This document shows, one piece after another, positions 16,704 through 25,540 of a stretch of 64,000 nt of DNA. Each line of letters opens with the position of its first letter. Positions within the stretch are counted from its first letter, which is position 1. This DNA comes from Desulfosporosinus orientis DSM 765 (GTDB lineage Bacteria; Bacillota; Desulfitobacteriia; Desulfitobacteriales; Desulfitobacteriaceae). The notes beneath the pieces were generated by a model. It was not told where the DNA came from. It did not search any database and was given only the letters and a program-made list of their open reading frames with translations. Both the position numbers and the translations under genes were made by a program. The stretch is taken from NCBI RefSeq assembly GCF_000235605.1, contig NC_016584.1, positions 1,972,001-2,036,000 on the forward strand, read 5' to 3'.

Positions 16704-18797
16704 ATGAATTTGACCAAGCTGCTTAAACCGCGTTCGGTTGCCGTTGTCGGCGCAAGTGAAAAGGTAGGCTTTGGAGGCGACAGCTGCAGGAATATACTGG
16801 ACAATGTGGAAGACGTCAGCCGGATATACTTCATCAACCCTAAAAGGGATGAGGTTCTCGGACACAAGTGTTATCCCAGTATTGATGCTATTCCTGACAC
16901 CCTTGATTTACTGATCATCTGTACACCCCAGAACACTGTCATTCCTTTATTGGAGGAAGGCGCCGCCAAGGGCGTCGGCGGTGCGGTCGTGTACGCAAGC
17001 GGATATGGGGAGACCGGGACAGGGGAAGGGCGCAATAATGAAAAAGAACTGATGGAAGCGGCAGAGCGTCTTAATATTGCCGTAATGGGTCCTAACTGTG
17101 CCGGCTTTATAAACTTTACTGACGATATTTATTCCTTTGCCTTTCTTTCGGAAAAACGTGACCGTAAAGGCAGCGTCGGAATAATTTCTCAAAGCGGCCA
17201 ACTGTGCTTATCCATGATGGACGACCCCGGTATGCGTTTTTCCTATACTATTTCCGCAGGTAACGCCAAATGTGTCCGTATGGAAGACTACATGGAGTTC
17301 CTGATCGAAGACGAGAACACCAAGGTTGTTGGTCTCTATATTGAAGGAGTAAAGGCTCCAGGTCAGTTCGTTCGTGCACTCAAGCGCGCATCAGAGCTGA
17401 AAAAACCTGTTGTAATTCTCAAGGCAGGGCGCAGTGAAAAAGGCGGAGCAATTGCTGCCTCGCACACAGGCAGCCTTTCAGGGTCTGATAAGGCTTTTGA
17501 CGCAGTGCTCAATAAGTTTGGCGCCATACGCGTTGATGACCTGGAAGAACTGATTGCCATGACGATGCTCCTTTCAACGCTGAACTGCCTGCCCGCAAAA
17601 CCAACTGTTGCAGCCATGTGTCTTTCCGGCGGCGAAACTGGGATATGTGCAGATGTCGGCAGCCTTTATAATATAAAGTATCCTGATTTTGCCCCTGAGA
17701 CACTTGAGGAGCTGCGCCGTCAGCTGCCTTCTTATGCTACTCCAAACAATCCTCTGGATATGACAGCGTCTCTATCTTATGATGCGGAGCTTTATGCCAA
17801 TGCTTTGCGTACGGTGATAAGTGATCAAAATGTTGGTATGGTCATTATCGGCTATACGTTGTTAAATGAGATAGCTGATCCGGCTATACATTACATGTAT
17901 AAAGGCATTGAAAAAGTTCTCAGTGAAAACCTGGGTAAACCTATCGCTATGCTGCCCTTCGCGGAAAATACCCGCAACAGGGAGTATCAGGAGAAGCTGT
18001 TCAAAATCGGGGTGCCGATTCTGCCGCCTCCGGTATATGCATTCAAGCTCCTGGGCTACCTGTCAAAATATGTTGAGTACCAAACTAAAGAGAGAACATT
18101 GGAACTTATGCTGCCGGAGAGAACACCGGAGAAATTTACGGCTCTTTCTGAGTACTCAAGTAAAATGCTTCTGAAAGACTTCGGAGTACCTGTCGCCGAC
18201 AGCATTATAGCGAAGACAACGGACGAAGCTGTCGAATACTGGAAGCGTGTCGGCGGGAAACTAGTCATGAAGATTGAATCTGCCGATGTACTCCACAAAA
18301 GCGATGTCGGCGGGGTAGCTCTCAATATTGAAGGAGAAGAAGGGATACGCAGAGCCTTTGATACCGTAATGACTAATGTCAGGTCTAAGCGCCCTGACGC
18401 AAATATTAACGGTATATTGACTGCTCCCATGCTTAAGCAAGGCGTCGAAATGATAGTCGGTGTCAGTAATGACCCGCAGTTCGGACCGATGATTATGGTT
18501 GGTATGGGGGGCGTATTCGTAGAGGTATTCAAGGATGTGGCCCTGTATCCTGCGCCGCTTTGCAAAGCGGAAGCTCTGGAAATGCTTATGAGCTTGAAGT
18601 CGTTTCCGCTCCTGAAGGGAGCCCGCGGCAATAAAGTATGCGATCTGGATGCGCTTTGCGAGACGATTGTGGCCATTGGCAACTTTGCTGTAAGTCACAA
18701 AGATACCTTAAAAGAATTAGATATTAATCCTTTATTCGTATATGCGGAAGGGGAGGGTGTCGGCGTCGCTGACGCTCTGATCGTACTCGAACAATAA
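16704..18797 (+). CDS. Acyl-CoA synthetase (ADP-forming), fused alpha-beta
   Basis: This 697-residue protein joins both parts of NDP-forming acyl-CoA synthetase. Residues 1-~130 are the CoA-binding Rossmann domain (SVAVVGASEK), then come the ligase-CoA domains with the phospho-histidine in AASHTGS (His254), and from ~485 an ATP-grasp domain (VMKIESADVLHKSDVGGVAL). It converts acyl-CoA, ADP and phosphate to acid, CoA and ATP, so it harvests the thioester made by the four-subunit oxidoreductase before it. This is a substrate-level phosphorylation module. It has a GAGGAG ribosome binding site and is the last gene of the operon, with a terminator 8 bases after the stop. Confidence 0.92.
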   Translation: MNLTKLLKPRSVAVVGASEKVGFGGDSCRNILDNVEDVSRIYFINPKRDEVLGHKCYPSIDAIPDTLDLLIICTPQNTVIPLLEEGAAKGVGGAVVYASGYGETGTGEGRNNEKELMEAAERLNIAVMGPNCAGFINFTDDIYSFAFLSEKRDRKGSVGIISQSGQLCLSMMDDPGMRFSYTISAGNAKCVRMEDYMEFLIEDENTKVVGLYIEGVKAPGQFVRALKRASELKKPVVILKAGRSEKGGAIAASHTGSLSGSDKAFDAVLNKFGAIRVDDLEELIAMTMLLSTLNCLPAKPTVAAMCLSGGETGICADVGSLYNIKYPDFAPETLEELRRQLPSYATPNNPLDMTASLSYDAELYANALRTVISDQNVGMVIIGYTLLNEIADPAIHYMYKGIEKVLSENLGKPIAMLPFAENTRNREYQEKLFKIGVPILPPPVYAFKLLGYLSKYVEYQTKERTLELMLPERTPEKFTALSEYSSKMLLKDFGVPVADSIIAKTTDEAVEYWKRVGGKLVMKIESADVLHKSDVGGVALNIEGEEGIRRAFDTVMTNVRSKRPDANINGILTAPMLKQGVEMIVGVSNDPQFGPMIMVGMGGVFVEVFKDVALYPAPLCKAEALEMLMSLKSFPLLKGARGNKVCDLDALCETIVAIGNFAVSHKDTLKELDINPLFVYAEGEGVGVADALIVLEQ

Positions 18798-18804
18798 TAT
18801 CTAT

Positions 18805-18839
18805 CCGGCCGGGGGAGAACCAAATTTTCCCCTGGCCGG
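18805..18839 (+). terminator. Rho-independent terminator of the oxoacid operon
   Basis: CCGGCC plus GGGGGAGAA pairs with TTTTCCCC plus GGCCGG, one base bulged, followed by a short T-run. A second perfect hairpin follows at 18889-18917 (AGCCATGAAAC with GTTTCATGGCT, 11 bp). Confidence 0.85.
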
Positions 18840-19034
18840 TTTGTCAATTTGCGCCTCAACGGGCCTTACCTCAGGCAGCTGCTTTAGGAGCCATGAAACC
18901 CATTGCGTTTCATGGCTCTGTCTTATTCCAGTCAATTAGGGCTTTTCTCGACGCAGTACCCATTACACTTGTAACTTGCTGTTGAATTTTACGAACAATA
19001 TGCATACAATAATATGCAGAAAGGAGCTAATATT

Positions 19035-19292
19035 GTGCCAAAAATAAAGCCCATTTCAGATTTAAGGAATTACAACGAGGTTTTGCGCGATGTTTCCGCC
19101 GGCGAGCCTGTCTTTTTAACTAAGAATGGCCGTGGCAAATATGCCATCGTCGATATTGCTGATTACGAAAAAACACAGGCGACACTCAAGCTCTTGAGCG
19201 AGCTTAATAAGGGACGAAAATCCGGTGAGGAAAACGGATGGCTTCTGCATGAAGATGTGAAAGCGCATTTCGAAAGAAAGATTTATGAATAA
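19035..19292 (+). CDS. Phd/YefM-type antitoxin
   Basis: The 85-residue protein has the Phd/YefM start (PKIKPISDLRNYNEVLRDVSAGEPVFLTKNGRGKYAIVDIADYE), a DNA-binding and dimerisation domain. The C-terminal end would wrap the toxin. GTG at 19035 is chosen over ATG at 19014 because AAAGGAG sits 7 bases before it and the family begins there. The stop overlaps the toxin start, the normal arrangement. Since the toxin is broken, the module is probably a relic. Confidence 0.85.
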   Translation: MPKIKPISDLRNYNEVLRDVSAGEPVFLTKNGRGKYAIVDIADYEKTQATLKLLSELNKGRKSGEENGWLLHEDVKAHFERKIYE

Positions 19293-19521
19293 ATTGCTTT
19301 ATTCACCCGAAGCCCTGAATGATCTTGATGAGATATGGGCCTATATCAATAATGAATTACTAAATCCTGCAGCCGCTCAAAAAACTGTGTCAGACGATTC
19401 CGAATTTAAGCTACACAAAGAAATCATCCTTCCTGAGAATTCCCGAAAGCAACGGGCGACACTTATGGTAGGGAATGATACGGTCTCCTCATCACGCAAC
19501 CAATTGGTTACATATACTTGA
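19285..19521 (+). pseudogene. Truncated ParE/RelE-type toxin
   Basis: Residues 1-35 (MNKLLYSPEALNDLDEIWAY and on) match the N-terminus of ParE toxins. After about residue 36 the match ends and unrelated sequence runs to a stop, so the catalytic or gyrase-binding C-terminal half is lost. The broken end runs into the promoter of the ArsR gene that follows. The protein is unlikely to be toxic. Confidence 0.75.
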
Positions 19522-19547
19522 CGAGCAACCATCTGGTTGCGTATAAT
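19496..19547 (+). promoter_or_regulatory. ArsR promoter with two operators, probably leaderless
   Basis: The -35 TTGACG (19518-19523) and -10 TATAAT (19542-19547) are 18 bases apart. A palindrome GCAACCATCTGGTTGC (19525-19540) fills the spacer and a second, GCAACCAATTGGTTAC (19496-19511), lies just upstream. The ATG starts 6 bases after the -10 box, so transcription would begin at or near the start codon. Confidence 0.75.
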
Positions 19548-19553
19548 AGCAAT

Positions 19554-19832
19554 ATGAATCAGGACAAAGACGCTATATTCAAGGCTCTTGCCGACTCATC
19601 CAGGCGGCTTATCTTAGACGAACTATCTGAACGCAATGAGATGACGTTGTATGAACTTACTGTGCGTCTAATGACTAAGCACAACCTTAACATTTCCCGG
19701 CAGGGGATAGCTAAACATCTGTCGGTATTGGACGAGGCAGGGCTGGTAAGATCAAAACGAAAGGGGAAATACCGGGTACTTAGCTTCGACAATAAACCCC
19801 TCAATAATTTGCTGAAAGGATGGATAGAATAA
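19554..19832 (+). CDS. ArsR-family regulator
   Basis: This is a 92-residue winged-helix protein of the ArsR group: IFKALADSSRRLILDELSER is the typical helix 1-2, ISRQGIAKHLSVLDEAGLV the recognition helix, RKGKYRVLSF the wing. Metal-binding cysteines of classical ArsR/SmtB are absent, as in the subgroup often found with VOC or SRPBCC proteins. The ATG at 19554 is preferred to a longer frame because the promoter lies inside that extension. It likely represses itself and the VOC gene that follows through the two palindromes. Confidence 0.88.
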   Translation: MNQDKDAIFKALADSSRRLILDELSERNEMTLYELTVRLMTKHNLNISRQGIAKHLSVLDEAGLVRSKRKGKYRVLSFDNKPLNNLLKGWIE

Positions 19833-19854
19833 TATCTATGGAGGTTAACGCCCT

Positions 19855-20238
19855 ATGAAAATCATTGTCACCAGTATATTTGTAGAAGATCAAGACAAGG
19901 CTCTGGAGTTTTATTCGGAAAAGCTGGGGTTTATAAAAAAAGAGGACGTTCCCGTGGGAGAGTTTCGCTGGATTACCCTTGTTTCTCCCGATGATCATAA
20001 CGGTACTCAGCTTTTACTCGAACCCAATGACCATCCTGCCGCCAAGGAGTACCAAAAGAAGATATTTGCCGACGGCATCCCGGCAATCATGTTTGGCGTT
20101 GCAGATGTTCGCCAAGAGTACCGGCGCCTAATAGGAAAAGGCGTGAAGTTTACCATGGAACCCACAGAAATGGGCAATGTCACAATAGCCGTCTTCGACG
20201 ACACCTGCGGCAACCTTATTCAGATAGCACAGAAGTAA
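19855..20238 (+). CDS. VOC (glyoxalase/bleomycin-resistance) family protein
   Basis: The 127-residue protein has two beta-alpha-beta-beta-beta units of the vicinal oxygen chelate fold: VTSIFVEDQDKALEFYSEKLGF at the start and VAVFDDTCGNLIQIAQ-like end (TIAVFDDTCGNLIQIAQ). Metal-ligand residues of glyoxalase are not all clear. It is co-directional with the ArsR gene (22-base gap), a common pair. The substrate is unknown. Confidence 0.88.
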   Translation: MKIIVTSIFVEDQDKALEFYSEKLGFIKKEDVPVGEFRWITLVSPDDHNGTQLLLEPNDHPAAKEYQKKIFADGIPAIMFGVADVRQEYRRLIGKGVKFTMEPTEMGNVTIAVFDDTCGNLIQIAQK

Positions 20239-20257
20239 TTATATAATCGGTTAAAAC

Positions 20258-20307
20258 AAAGGGGTAACGCAAAACTGCGGTTTAAAGCAGTTTTACGGCA
20301 CCCCTTT
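20258..20307 (+). terminator. Rho-independent terminator
   Basis: AAAGGGGT and ACCCCTTT form the outer stem and AAAACTGC with GCAGTTTT the inner stem; a T-run follows. It ends the ArsR-VOC transcript. Confidence 0.85.
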
Positions 20308-20362
20308 TTAATACTGTTGCTGACTAAAGAACAAATTTTGAAGAAATAATAACCTAAATAAT

Positions 20363-20424
20363 TGACATTTAACCCTTTTAAGGAGTAATATATTTCGAGT
20401 ACGAAATATCGCATACGAAATATA
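20363..20424 (+). promoter_or_regulatory. Promoter and operator of the MarR-ABC exporter operon
   Basis: TTGACA (20363-20368) and TAATAT (20387-20392) form a likely promoter with an 18-base spacer. Overlapping the -10 is the palindrome ATATTTCGAGTACGAAATAT (20391-20410), and the half-site TACGAAATAT repeats at 20415-20424. This is a probable binding site for the MarR protein encoded next. Confidence 0.65.
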
Positions 20425-20479
20425 TTCCGAAGTTGAAATTCTCTAACGTAAAACAAACTCATAGTCATGGGGGATGATC

Positions 20480-20935
20480 ATGGAAAACTCAAATAAAGGC
20501 GCCCAAGTAGCAGGTCTCTTTCACGAAGTCATGGGATTATTCAGAAACAGCATGATGAAGGCCATGGGGCATTCGGGTATTACCCCGCCCCAGGGAATGG
20601 TTCTCCGTTTGCTGAGCAAGGAAGGCCCTTTAAAGCTGACAGATCTGAGCACTAAAATGAGCCTCTCAAACAGTACGGTCTCCGGTATCGTGGACAGACT
20701 GGAAAAACAGGGGTTGGTAGAACGAACCAGGAGTGATCAGGACCGGCGGGTTGTCTATATCGCCATTTCTCCCGAATTTAAAGAAAGGCATAAGCGGAGC
20801 TACCACCTGGAGTTTGAGAAAAAAATCGAACATATCCTGAACCAAGGCAGTGCAGAGGAACTGGAAAGGATATTTGTTGGTTTGAATACCCTCAAGAGGC
20901 TGTTAAAAGAGTACGAACAATCGAATCAAGAGTAA
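20480..20935 (+). CDS. MarR-family regulator of ABC exporter
   Basis: This 151-residue MarR protein has LKLTDLSTKMSLSNSTVSGIVDRLEKQGLVER as the winged-helix core and RRVVYIAIS as the wing. ATG at 20480 is chosen over that at 20474 because GGGGG has usable spacing only to the former. It begins an operon with the two ABC half-transporters (9-base gap, then overlap), so it probably represses drug export until a ligand binds. Confidence 0.9.
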   Translation: MENSNKGAQVAGLFHEVMGLFRNSMMKAMGHSGITPPQGMVLRLLSKEGPLKLTDLSTKMSLSNSTVSGIVDRLEKQGLVERTRSDQDRRVVYIAISPEFKERHKRSYHLEFEKKIEHILNQGSAEELERIFVGLNTLKRLLKEYEQSNQE

Positions 20936-20944
20936 TGGGGTGAT

Positions 20945-22672
20945 ATGATGGGCAAATTATTCCGTTTACTGAAGCCTTATGCCCTCCACATTGCGGCAGT
21001 GGTCTGCCTGCTGTTTATCCAGGTATTGTCGGATCTTTACCTGCCCAGGATTATGGCGGACCTGGTGGACATCGGGATCGTTAAGCAAGATATTTCTTAT
21101 ATTGTTAAAATGGGCACATTCATGCTCCTGATTGCAGCGGGAGGCACCCTATGTGCCGTCTCCGCCTCCTTTCTCTCCGCCAAGACGGCGGTAGGCTTTG
21201 CTAAATTAATCAGGGCTAAGCTTTTCAGCAAAGTGGAAAGTTTTTCTCTCCACGAGTTCGATACCTTTGGCACAGCCACTTTAATTACCAGGACCACCAA
21301 TGACGTCAATCAAATTCAGCAGGTCAGCATTTTGATCCTGACCATGATGGTGACGGCTCCTTTAACCTGTATCGGCGGGATTATCATGGCCTTGCGCCAG
21401 GATTCCTCCTTAGCCTGGGTTCTCCTGGTGGTGATTCCCATACTCTTCACTGTGATCCTGGGAACCCTCCGCAGAGGGCTGCCCCTCTTCAAACTAATGC
21501 AGGAGAAAATCGACAAGCTAAATCTGGTTTTGCGGGAAAACCTGACGGGAATCAGAGTCATCCGTGCCTTTAACCGCATTGATCGAGAAAAAATTCGCTT
21601 TGATGATGCCAATGCGGATTTAAGGGATAATGCCATTAAGATCAACCTGATTATGGCGTCTTTGATGCCGGTGATGATGCTAATTATGAATTTGACTACA
21701 GTGGCTCTCCTCTGGTTCGGTGCCCTGAGAATTGACTCAGGGAGTATGCAGATCGGTTCCCTGTTAGCCTTTATTCAGTACTCCACCCAGATTCTCTTCT
21801 CCCTGCTGATGCTGGTCATGCTCTTTATTACCATTCCCCGGGCTCAGGTTTCTGCCGTCAGGATCAATGAAGTCCTGGAGACGATTCCTGAGATCAGAGA
21901 CCCGGAAAAGTCCCGGGACAGTCACCAGCAGCGAGGGAGTGTGGAATTCAAAGAGGTTTCCTTTCGCTACCCCGGTGCGGACCGACCGGCTGTCAGCAAG
22001 ATTAACTTTAAGGCCCAGCTGGGTGAAGTGACGGCCATTATCGGCGGGACGGGTTCGGGAAAATCCACCATAGTAAATTTAATGACCCGCTTCTATGACG
22101 CAGAAGAGGGGGCGGTGCTGGTGGATGGAGTGGATGTCCGGGAAATGAGTCAGAAAGACCTGCGCCAAAAGATTGGCTTTGCTCCCCAGAAAGCTCTCCT
22201 CTTTTCAGGCAGTATTGCCGAGAATATTCAATACGGCAAGACCAATGCTGATTTGGCGGAAATCAAGGAGGCGGCGGAAATCGCCCAGGCCACGGATTTT
22301 ATCACCGCTTTGGAGGAAGGGTTTGATCATTCTCTGGCCCAAGGGGGGAGCAATATTTCCGGCGGGCAGAAACAGCGTCTCTCCATTGCCCGGGCCCTGG
22401 TGAGAAAACCGGAGATTTATATTTTTGACGACACCTTCTCTGCCTTGGATTATAAAACGGCAGCCAAACTGAGAGCTGCCCTGAAACCGGAACTTGCCCA
22501 GGCTGCGGTTTTTATCATTGCTCAGAATGTCGCAACGGTTAGAGATGCGGACCAGATCATTGTTCTGGAAGACGGGCAGATTGCCGGTATGGGGAAACAC
22601 AGGGAGTTAATGAAGAATTGCCGGGTTTACCGTGAGCTGGTGGCCTCACAGCTCTCAGAGGAGGTTTCATGA
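20945..22672 (+). CDS. Multidrug ABC exporter half, degenerate ATP site
   Basis: This 575-residue protein has a six-helix membrane domain (1-~310) and an ATP-binding domain. Walker A is GGTGSGKST (367-375), signature NISGGQKQR. The Walker B end is FDD, so Asp496 stands where the catalytic Glu is normally found, and the switch-loop His is Gln527. This marks the non-hydrolysing site of a heterodimeric exporter of the BmrC/BmrD or TM287/288 class. The partner is the next gene, which overlaps by four bases. Substrate is unknown; lipophilic drugs are typical. Confidence 0.92.
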   Translation: MMGKLFRLLKPYALHIAAVVCLLFIQVLSDLYLPRIMADLVDIGIVKQDISYIVKMGTFMLLIAAGGTLCAVSASFLSAKTAVGFAKLIRAKLFSKVESFSLHEFDTFGTATLITRTTNDVNQIQQVSILILTMMVTAPLTCIGGIIMALRQDSSLAWVLLVVIPILFTVILGTLRRGLPLFKLMQEKIDKLNLVLRENLTGIRVIRAFNRIDREKIRFDDANADLRDNAIKINLIMASLMPVMMLIMNLTTVALLWFGALRIDSGSMQIGSLLAFIQYSTQILFSLLMLVMLFITIPRAQVSAVRINEVLETIPEIRDPEKSRDSHQQRGSVEFKEVSFRYPGADRPAVSKINFKAQLGEVTAIIGGTGSGKSTIVNLMTRFYDAEEGAVLVDGVDVREMSQKDLRQKIGFAPQKALLFSGSIAENIQYGKTNADLAEIKEAAEIAQATDFITALEEGFDHSLAQGGSNISGGQKQRLSIARALVRKPEIYIFDDTFSALDYKTAAKLRAALKPELAQAAVFIIAQNVATVRDADQIIVLEDGQIAGMGKHRELMKNCRVYRELVASQLSEEVS

Positions 22673-24570
22673 TGAAGGAACGTGAGAATGTCAAGACCAA
22701 TAAACCCTTATTCGGCGGCCGCCCGGGAGGACCGGCCGGGTCTTTGGTCAGGCCGGTGGAAAAGGCCAGGAATTTTAAAAGGACTCTCAAACGCCTGCTC
22801 CATTACTTGAAGCCCCAGAGAATGCGCTTTTTTATGGTCTTTTTCTTTGCCATACTAAGTACCATTTTTAATATTCTCGGTCCTAAGATCATGGGCAAAG
22901 GGGTTACCAGGATCGGAGAAGGATTAGCGGCCAAAGCTCAGGCCCTTAAACTAGGCCAGCCTGTCCCGGCTCTGGATTTTACCTATATTACTCAAATTGT
23001 CGCTGTGCTCATCGGCTTATACCTGGTCAGCTCCGCCTTCAACTATCTCCAGCAATATATTATGGCCGGTGTTGCCCAAAGAACGGTGTACAACCTGCGC
23101 CGAGAGGCGGATGAGAAGCTGGCCCGCCTGCCCCTGAAATTTTATGATTCCCGGACCCATGGTGAGATCCTCAGCCGGGTGACCAACGATATTGACAATA
23201 TTTCCACCACCCTGCAGCAGAGCCTGACCCAGCTTATCACCTCCATCATCACCCTGGTGGGAGTTGTGGTGATGATGCTGACCATCAGTCCCATCCTTAC
23301 TTTGGTGGTCGTTATCACCCTGCCCCTCTACTTGCTGGTTACCATGAATATTGCCAAGCGGTCGCAGAAGCATTTTGCCGCTCAGCAAAAATCCCTGGGT
23401 GAGCTGAATGGTTTAGTGGAAGAGATGTATGCCGGTCATAAAATTGTCAAAGCCTATGGCCGGGAGGAAGAAGCCATCACCTCCTTTCAGGCCATTAACG
23501 AACAGCTCTATGGGGCGGGCTATAAAGCCCAGTTTATCTCCGGGATCATCATGCCCCTTATGAGATTTGTCAGTAACTTAGGTTATGTGTTCGTCTGTGT
23601 CATGGGCGGGGTCTTTGCCACCAGGGGGGTCATAACCATCGGCGATATTTTGGCCTTTATCCAATATTCCCGGCAATTTACCCATCCCATTATTCAAACC
23701 GCCAATATTGCCAACATTATTCAGTCCACAGTCGCTTCGGCGGAGCGGGTCTTTGAACTCCTGGACGAAGAGGAAGAAGGGGCGGACGGACCGGAGGCCC
23801 AAATCCTATCCTTGCCCAAAGGCAGGATTTGCTTTGAAAATGTGGATTTCAGCTACCGGGAGGATCAGCCTCTGATTAAGGGCATTAATATTGACGTGGA
23901 GCCGGGGAGCACCATTGCTATTGTCGGGCCTACGGGGGCGGGGAAAACCACGTTGGTCAATTTGCTGATGCGTTTCTATGAAATCAACTCCGGCAGGATT
24001 ACCGTGGACGGTGTGGATATCCGGGATATCCGCCGGGGAGCACTGCGGAGCATGTTCGGCATGGTCCTCCAGGATACCTGGCTGTTTAACGGCTCGATTC
24101 AGGACAATATCGCTTACGGCCGTGAGGGGGCCAGTGAGGAAGAGGTGATTCAGGCTGCCAAAGCCGCACATGCCCACCATTTCATCCAGACCTTGCCTGA
24201 CGGCTACAATACCCTCTTAAATGAGGAAGCCTCAAACATTTCCCAAGGACAAAAGCAGCTGCTGACCATTGCCCGGGCCATCCTGGCTGATCCCGCCATC
24301 TTGATCCTGGACGAAGCGACCAGCAGTGTGGATTCCCGGACGGAGGTCTATATTCAAAAGGCTATGACGGAGCTGATGAAGGGGAGAACCAGTTTTGTCA
24401 TTGCTCACAGGCTTTCCACCATCAGGGATGCAGATTTAATCCTGGTCATGAACCAGGGCAGTATTGTGGAAATGGGCAAGCATCAGGAACTCCTGGAGGA
24501 AAAGGGTTTCTATGCCGACCTCTATTACAGCCAGTTTTCCAGCCCCCAGGCGGATTTGACAGCGATATAA
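22669..24570 (+). CDS. Multidrug ABC exporter half, canonical ATP site
   Basis: This is the 633-residue partner half-transporter. It has a ~50-residue N-terminal extension rich in Gly, Pro and Arg, then six transmembrane helices, then the ATP-binding domain with Walker A GPTGAGKTT, signature NISQGQKQ, LDEATSSVD with its catalytic Glu, and switch His in VIAHRLSTI. Its catalytic residues are complete, in contrast to the other half. The signature here is SQGQ rather than SGGQ, while the other half has SGGQ. The pair forms one exporter in the cell membrane. Confidence 0.92.
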   Translation: MMKERENVKTNKPLFGGRPGGPAGSLVRPVEKARNFKRTLKRLLHYLKPQRMRFFMVFFFAILSTIFNILGPKIMGKGVTRIGEGLAAKAQALKLGQPVPALDFTYITQIVAVLIGLYLVSSAFNYLQQYIMAGVAQRTVYNLRREADEKLARLPLKFYDSRTHGEILSRVTNDIDNISTTLQQSLTQLITSIITLVGVVVMMLTISPILTLVVVITLPLYLLVTMNIAKRSQKHFAAQQKSLGELNGLVEEMYAGHKIVKAYGREEEAITSFQAINEQLYGAGYKAQFISGIIMPLMRFVSNLGYVFVCVMGGVFATRGVITIGDILAFIQYSRQFTHPIIQTANIANIIQSTVASAERVFELLDEEEEGADGPEAQILSLPKGRICFENVDFSYREDQPLIKGINIDVEPGSTIAIVGPTGAGKTTLVNLLMRFYEINSGRITVDGVDIRDIRRGALRSMFGMVLQDTWLFNGSIQDNIAYGREGASEEEVIQAAKAAHAHHFIQTLPDGYNTLLNEEASNISQGQKQLLTIARAILADPAILILDEATSSVDSRTEVYIQKAMTELMKGRTSFVIAHRLSTIRDADLILVMNQGSIVEMGKHQELLEEKGFYADLYYSQFSSPQADLTAI

Positions 24571-24580
24571 CAGAGAAGTA

Positions 24581-25033
24581 TCATTGTCTTCTTTTCATGA
24601 GATAGCGTAATGCGGCATACAAAAGGATAGCACCAACAACCAAACCAATTATTTTATCTGAACTATAGCCCGATAAGCCACTTACTATTCCAATTAGAAT
24701 AGTAAAGATGGTATAACTAAATAACTCTTTAAGACACCCTGGTCTTGGTCGATTCCACTCGGGTGGGATTTCAGTTTTTTTATTTTTTTCTATCGAAGTA
24801 TCATCTACAATCAAATCGTAGTCCAAGCTATTTTTATTAAAACGGATTACAATAACGCATTTGTGTAAGTTTATTTCAAAGGAGAGTTTATCTCCCCCTT
24901 TAATAATGGTTCGTGTTGTATTTATAGTACGATTATCTAATTCAACATGGTATCTCCTTATCCAATTGCTATGTTTTAGTTTAACCCGGTGCTCGCCGTC
25001 TTCTAGGCTAAATAGCCATTCCTTTTCAGGCAC
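24581..25033 (-). CDS. Hypothetical membrane protein
   Basis: The function is not recognised. The 150-residue protein has an N-terminal soluble beta-rich part (residues 1-95) with the pattern W..LEDGEH.V.LKHSN, which faintly recalls FAIM1-like beta-sandwich domains, and two C-terminal transmembrane segments (about 104-120 and 128-142) ending in RYLMKRRQ. It is convergent with the ABC exporter operon. AGGTGAAG precedes the start. Likely a small membrane-anchored protein. Confidence 0.6.
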   Translation of the reverse strand: MPEKEWLFSLEDGEHRVKLKHSNWIRRYHVELDNRTINTTRTIIKGGDKLSFEINLHKCVIVIRFNKNSLDYDLIVDDTSIEKNKKTEIPPEWNRPRPGCLKELFSYTIFTILIGIVSGLSGYSSDKIIGLVVGAILLYAALRYLMKRRQ

Positions 25034-25113
25034 AATACTTCACCTGCATTTTCATTCGGTAATAATTATTTTGATATTCTAATATCCGATAAATTAGGTG
25101 TGAAGAATTTTTC

Positions 25114-25197
25114 TCAATTTTGCAGTGCTTCCTCCCGTTTAATAAAGCCCTCTGTCCAATTGTCTAAATCTAGCTCCAAAATAAATTCTATATTCAT
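25114..25197 (-). CDS. Possible 27-residue protein
   Basis: ATG at 25197 is preceded by GAGGTG at 9 bases and opens a short frame, MNIEFILELDLDNWTEGFIK and so on, ending in REEALQN. The ribosome binding site and acidic composition make it plausible, but there is no family match by eye. It could also be a fragment. The rest of the 25034-25540 gap holds only the hairpin and operator listed separately. Confidence 0.2.
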   Translation of the reverse strand: MNIEFILELDLDNWTEGFIKREEALQN

Positions 25198-25358
25198 ACC
25201 CGTTATCACCTCTGAAATTCTCCTTTTCCTCCATGTAATTTTCTCATATTTACTTCGCATTATCCCGGCGAAGAATAATATCAACTAGTTCACTAACCGA
25301 AAATGGCGGCTATTTATAACCCGGAGTATTCAGATACATCAAGGAGAGCAACAAGAAG

Positions 25359-25388
25359 GCCCGTAAGGCGTCAAAGCGTCTTGCGGGC
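25359..25388. terminator. Hairpin, possible terminator
   Basis: GCCCGTAAGGCG and CGTCTTGCGGGC pair over 12 positions (two are G-T) around a 6-base loop. Only a short T-rich stretch follows. Confidence 0.5.
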
Positions 25389-25490
25389 TCTCATTGTTTG
25401 AATTTCTGAAATTTTCCAAGGGGTTTTCCCGTTCCCATATTGCCAAACTGCTGTCTAGGGAGTATACTCAAATTAGTTTATTGGTACACT

Positions 25491-25515
25491 AACAATTAGA
25501 ATACCATTAATTGTT
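25491..25515. promoter_or_regulatory. Probable MarR operator
   Basis: AACAATTA and TAATTGTT are perfect 8-base inverted arms 9 bases apart, 26 bases before the marR start at 25541. This is the obvious self-binding site. Confidence 0.6.
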
Positions 25516-25540
25516 CTACAAATAATTATGAGGTGTTGTT

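Noticed and set aside
25100-25288. 62-codon plus-strand frame after the hypothetical membrane gene
   Set aside because: No ribosome binding site and no protein-like pattern; the opposite strand has the better small frame.
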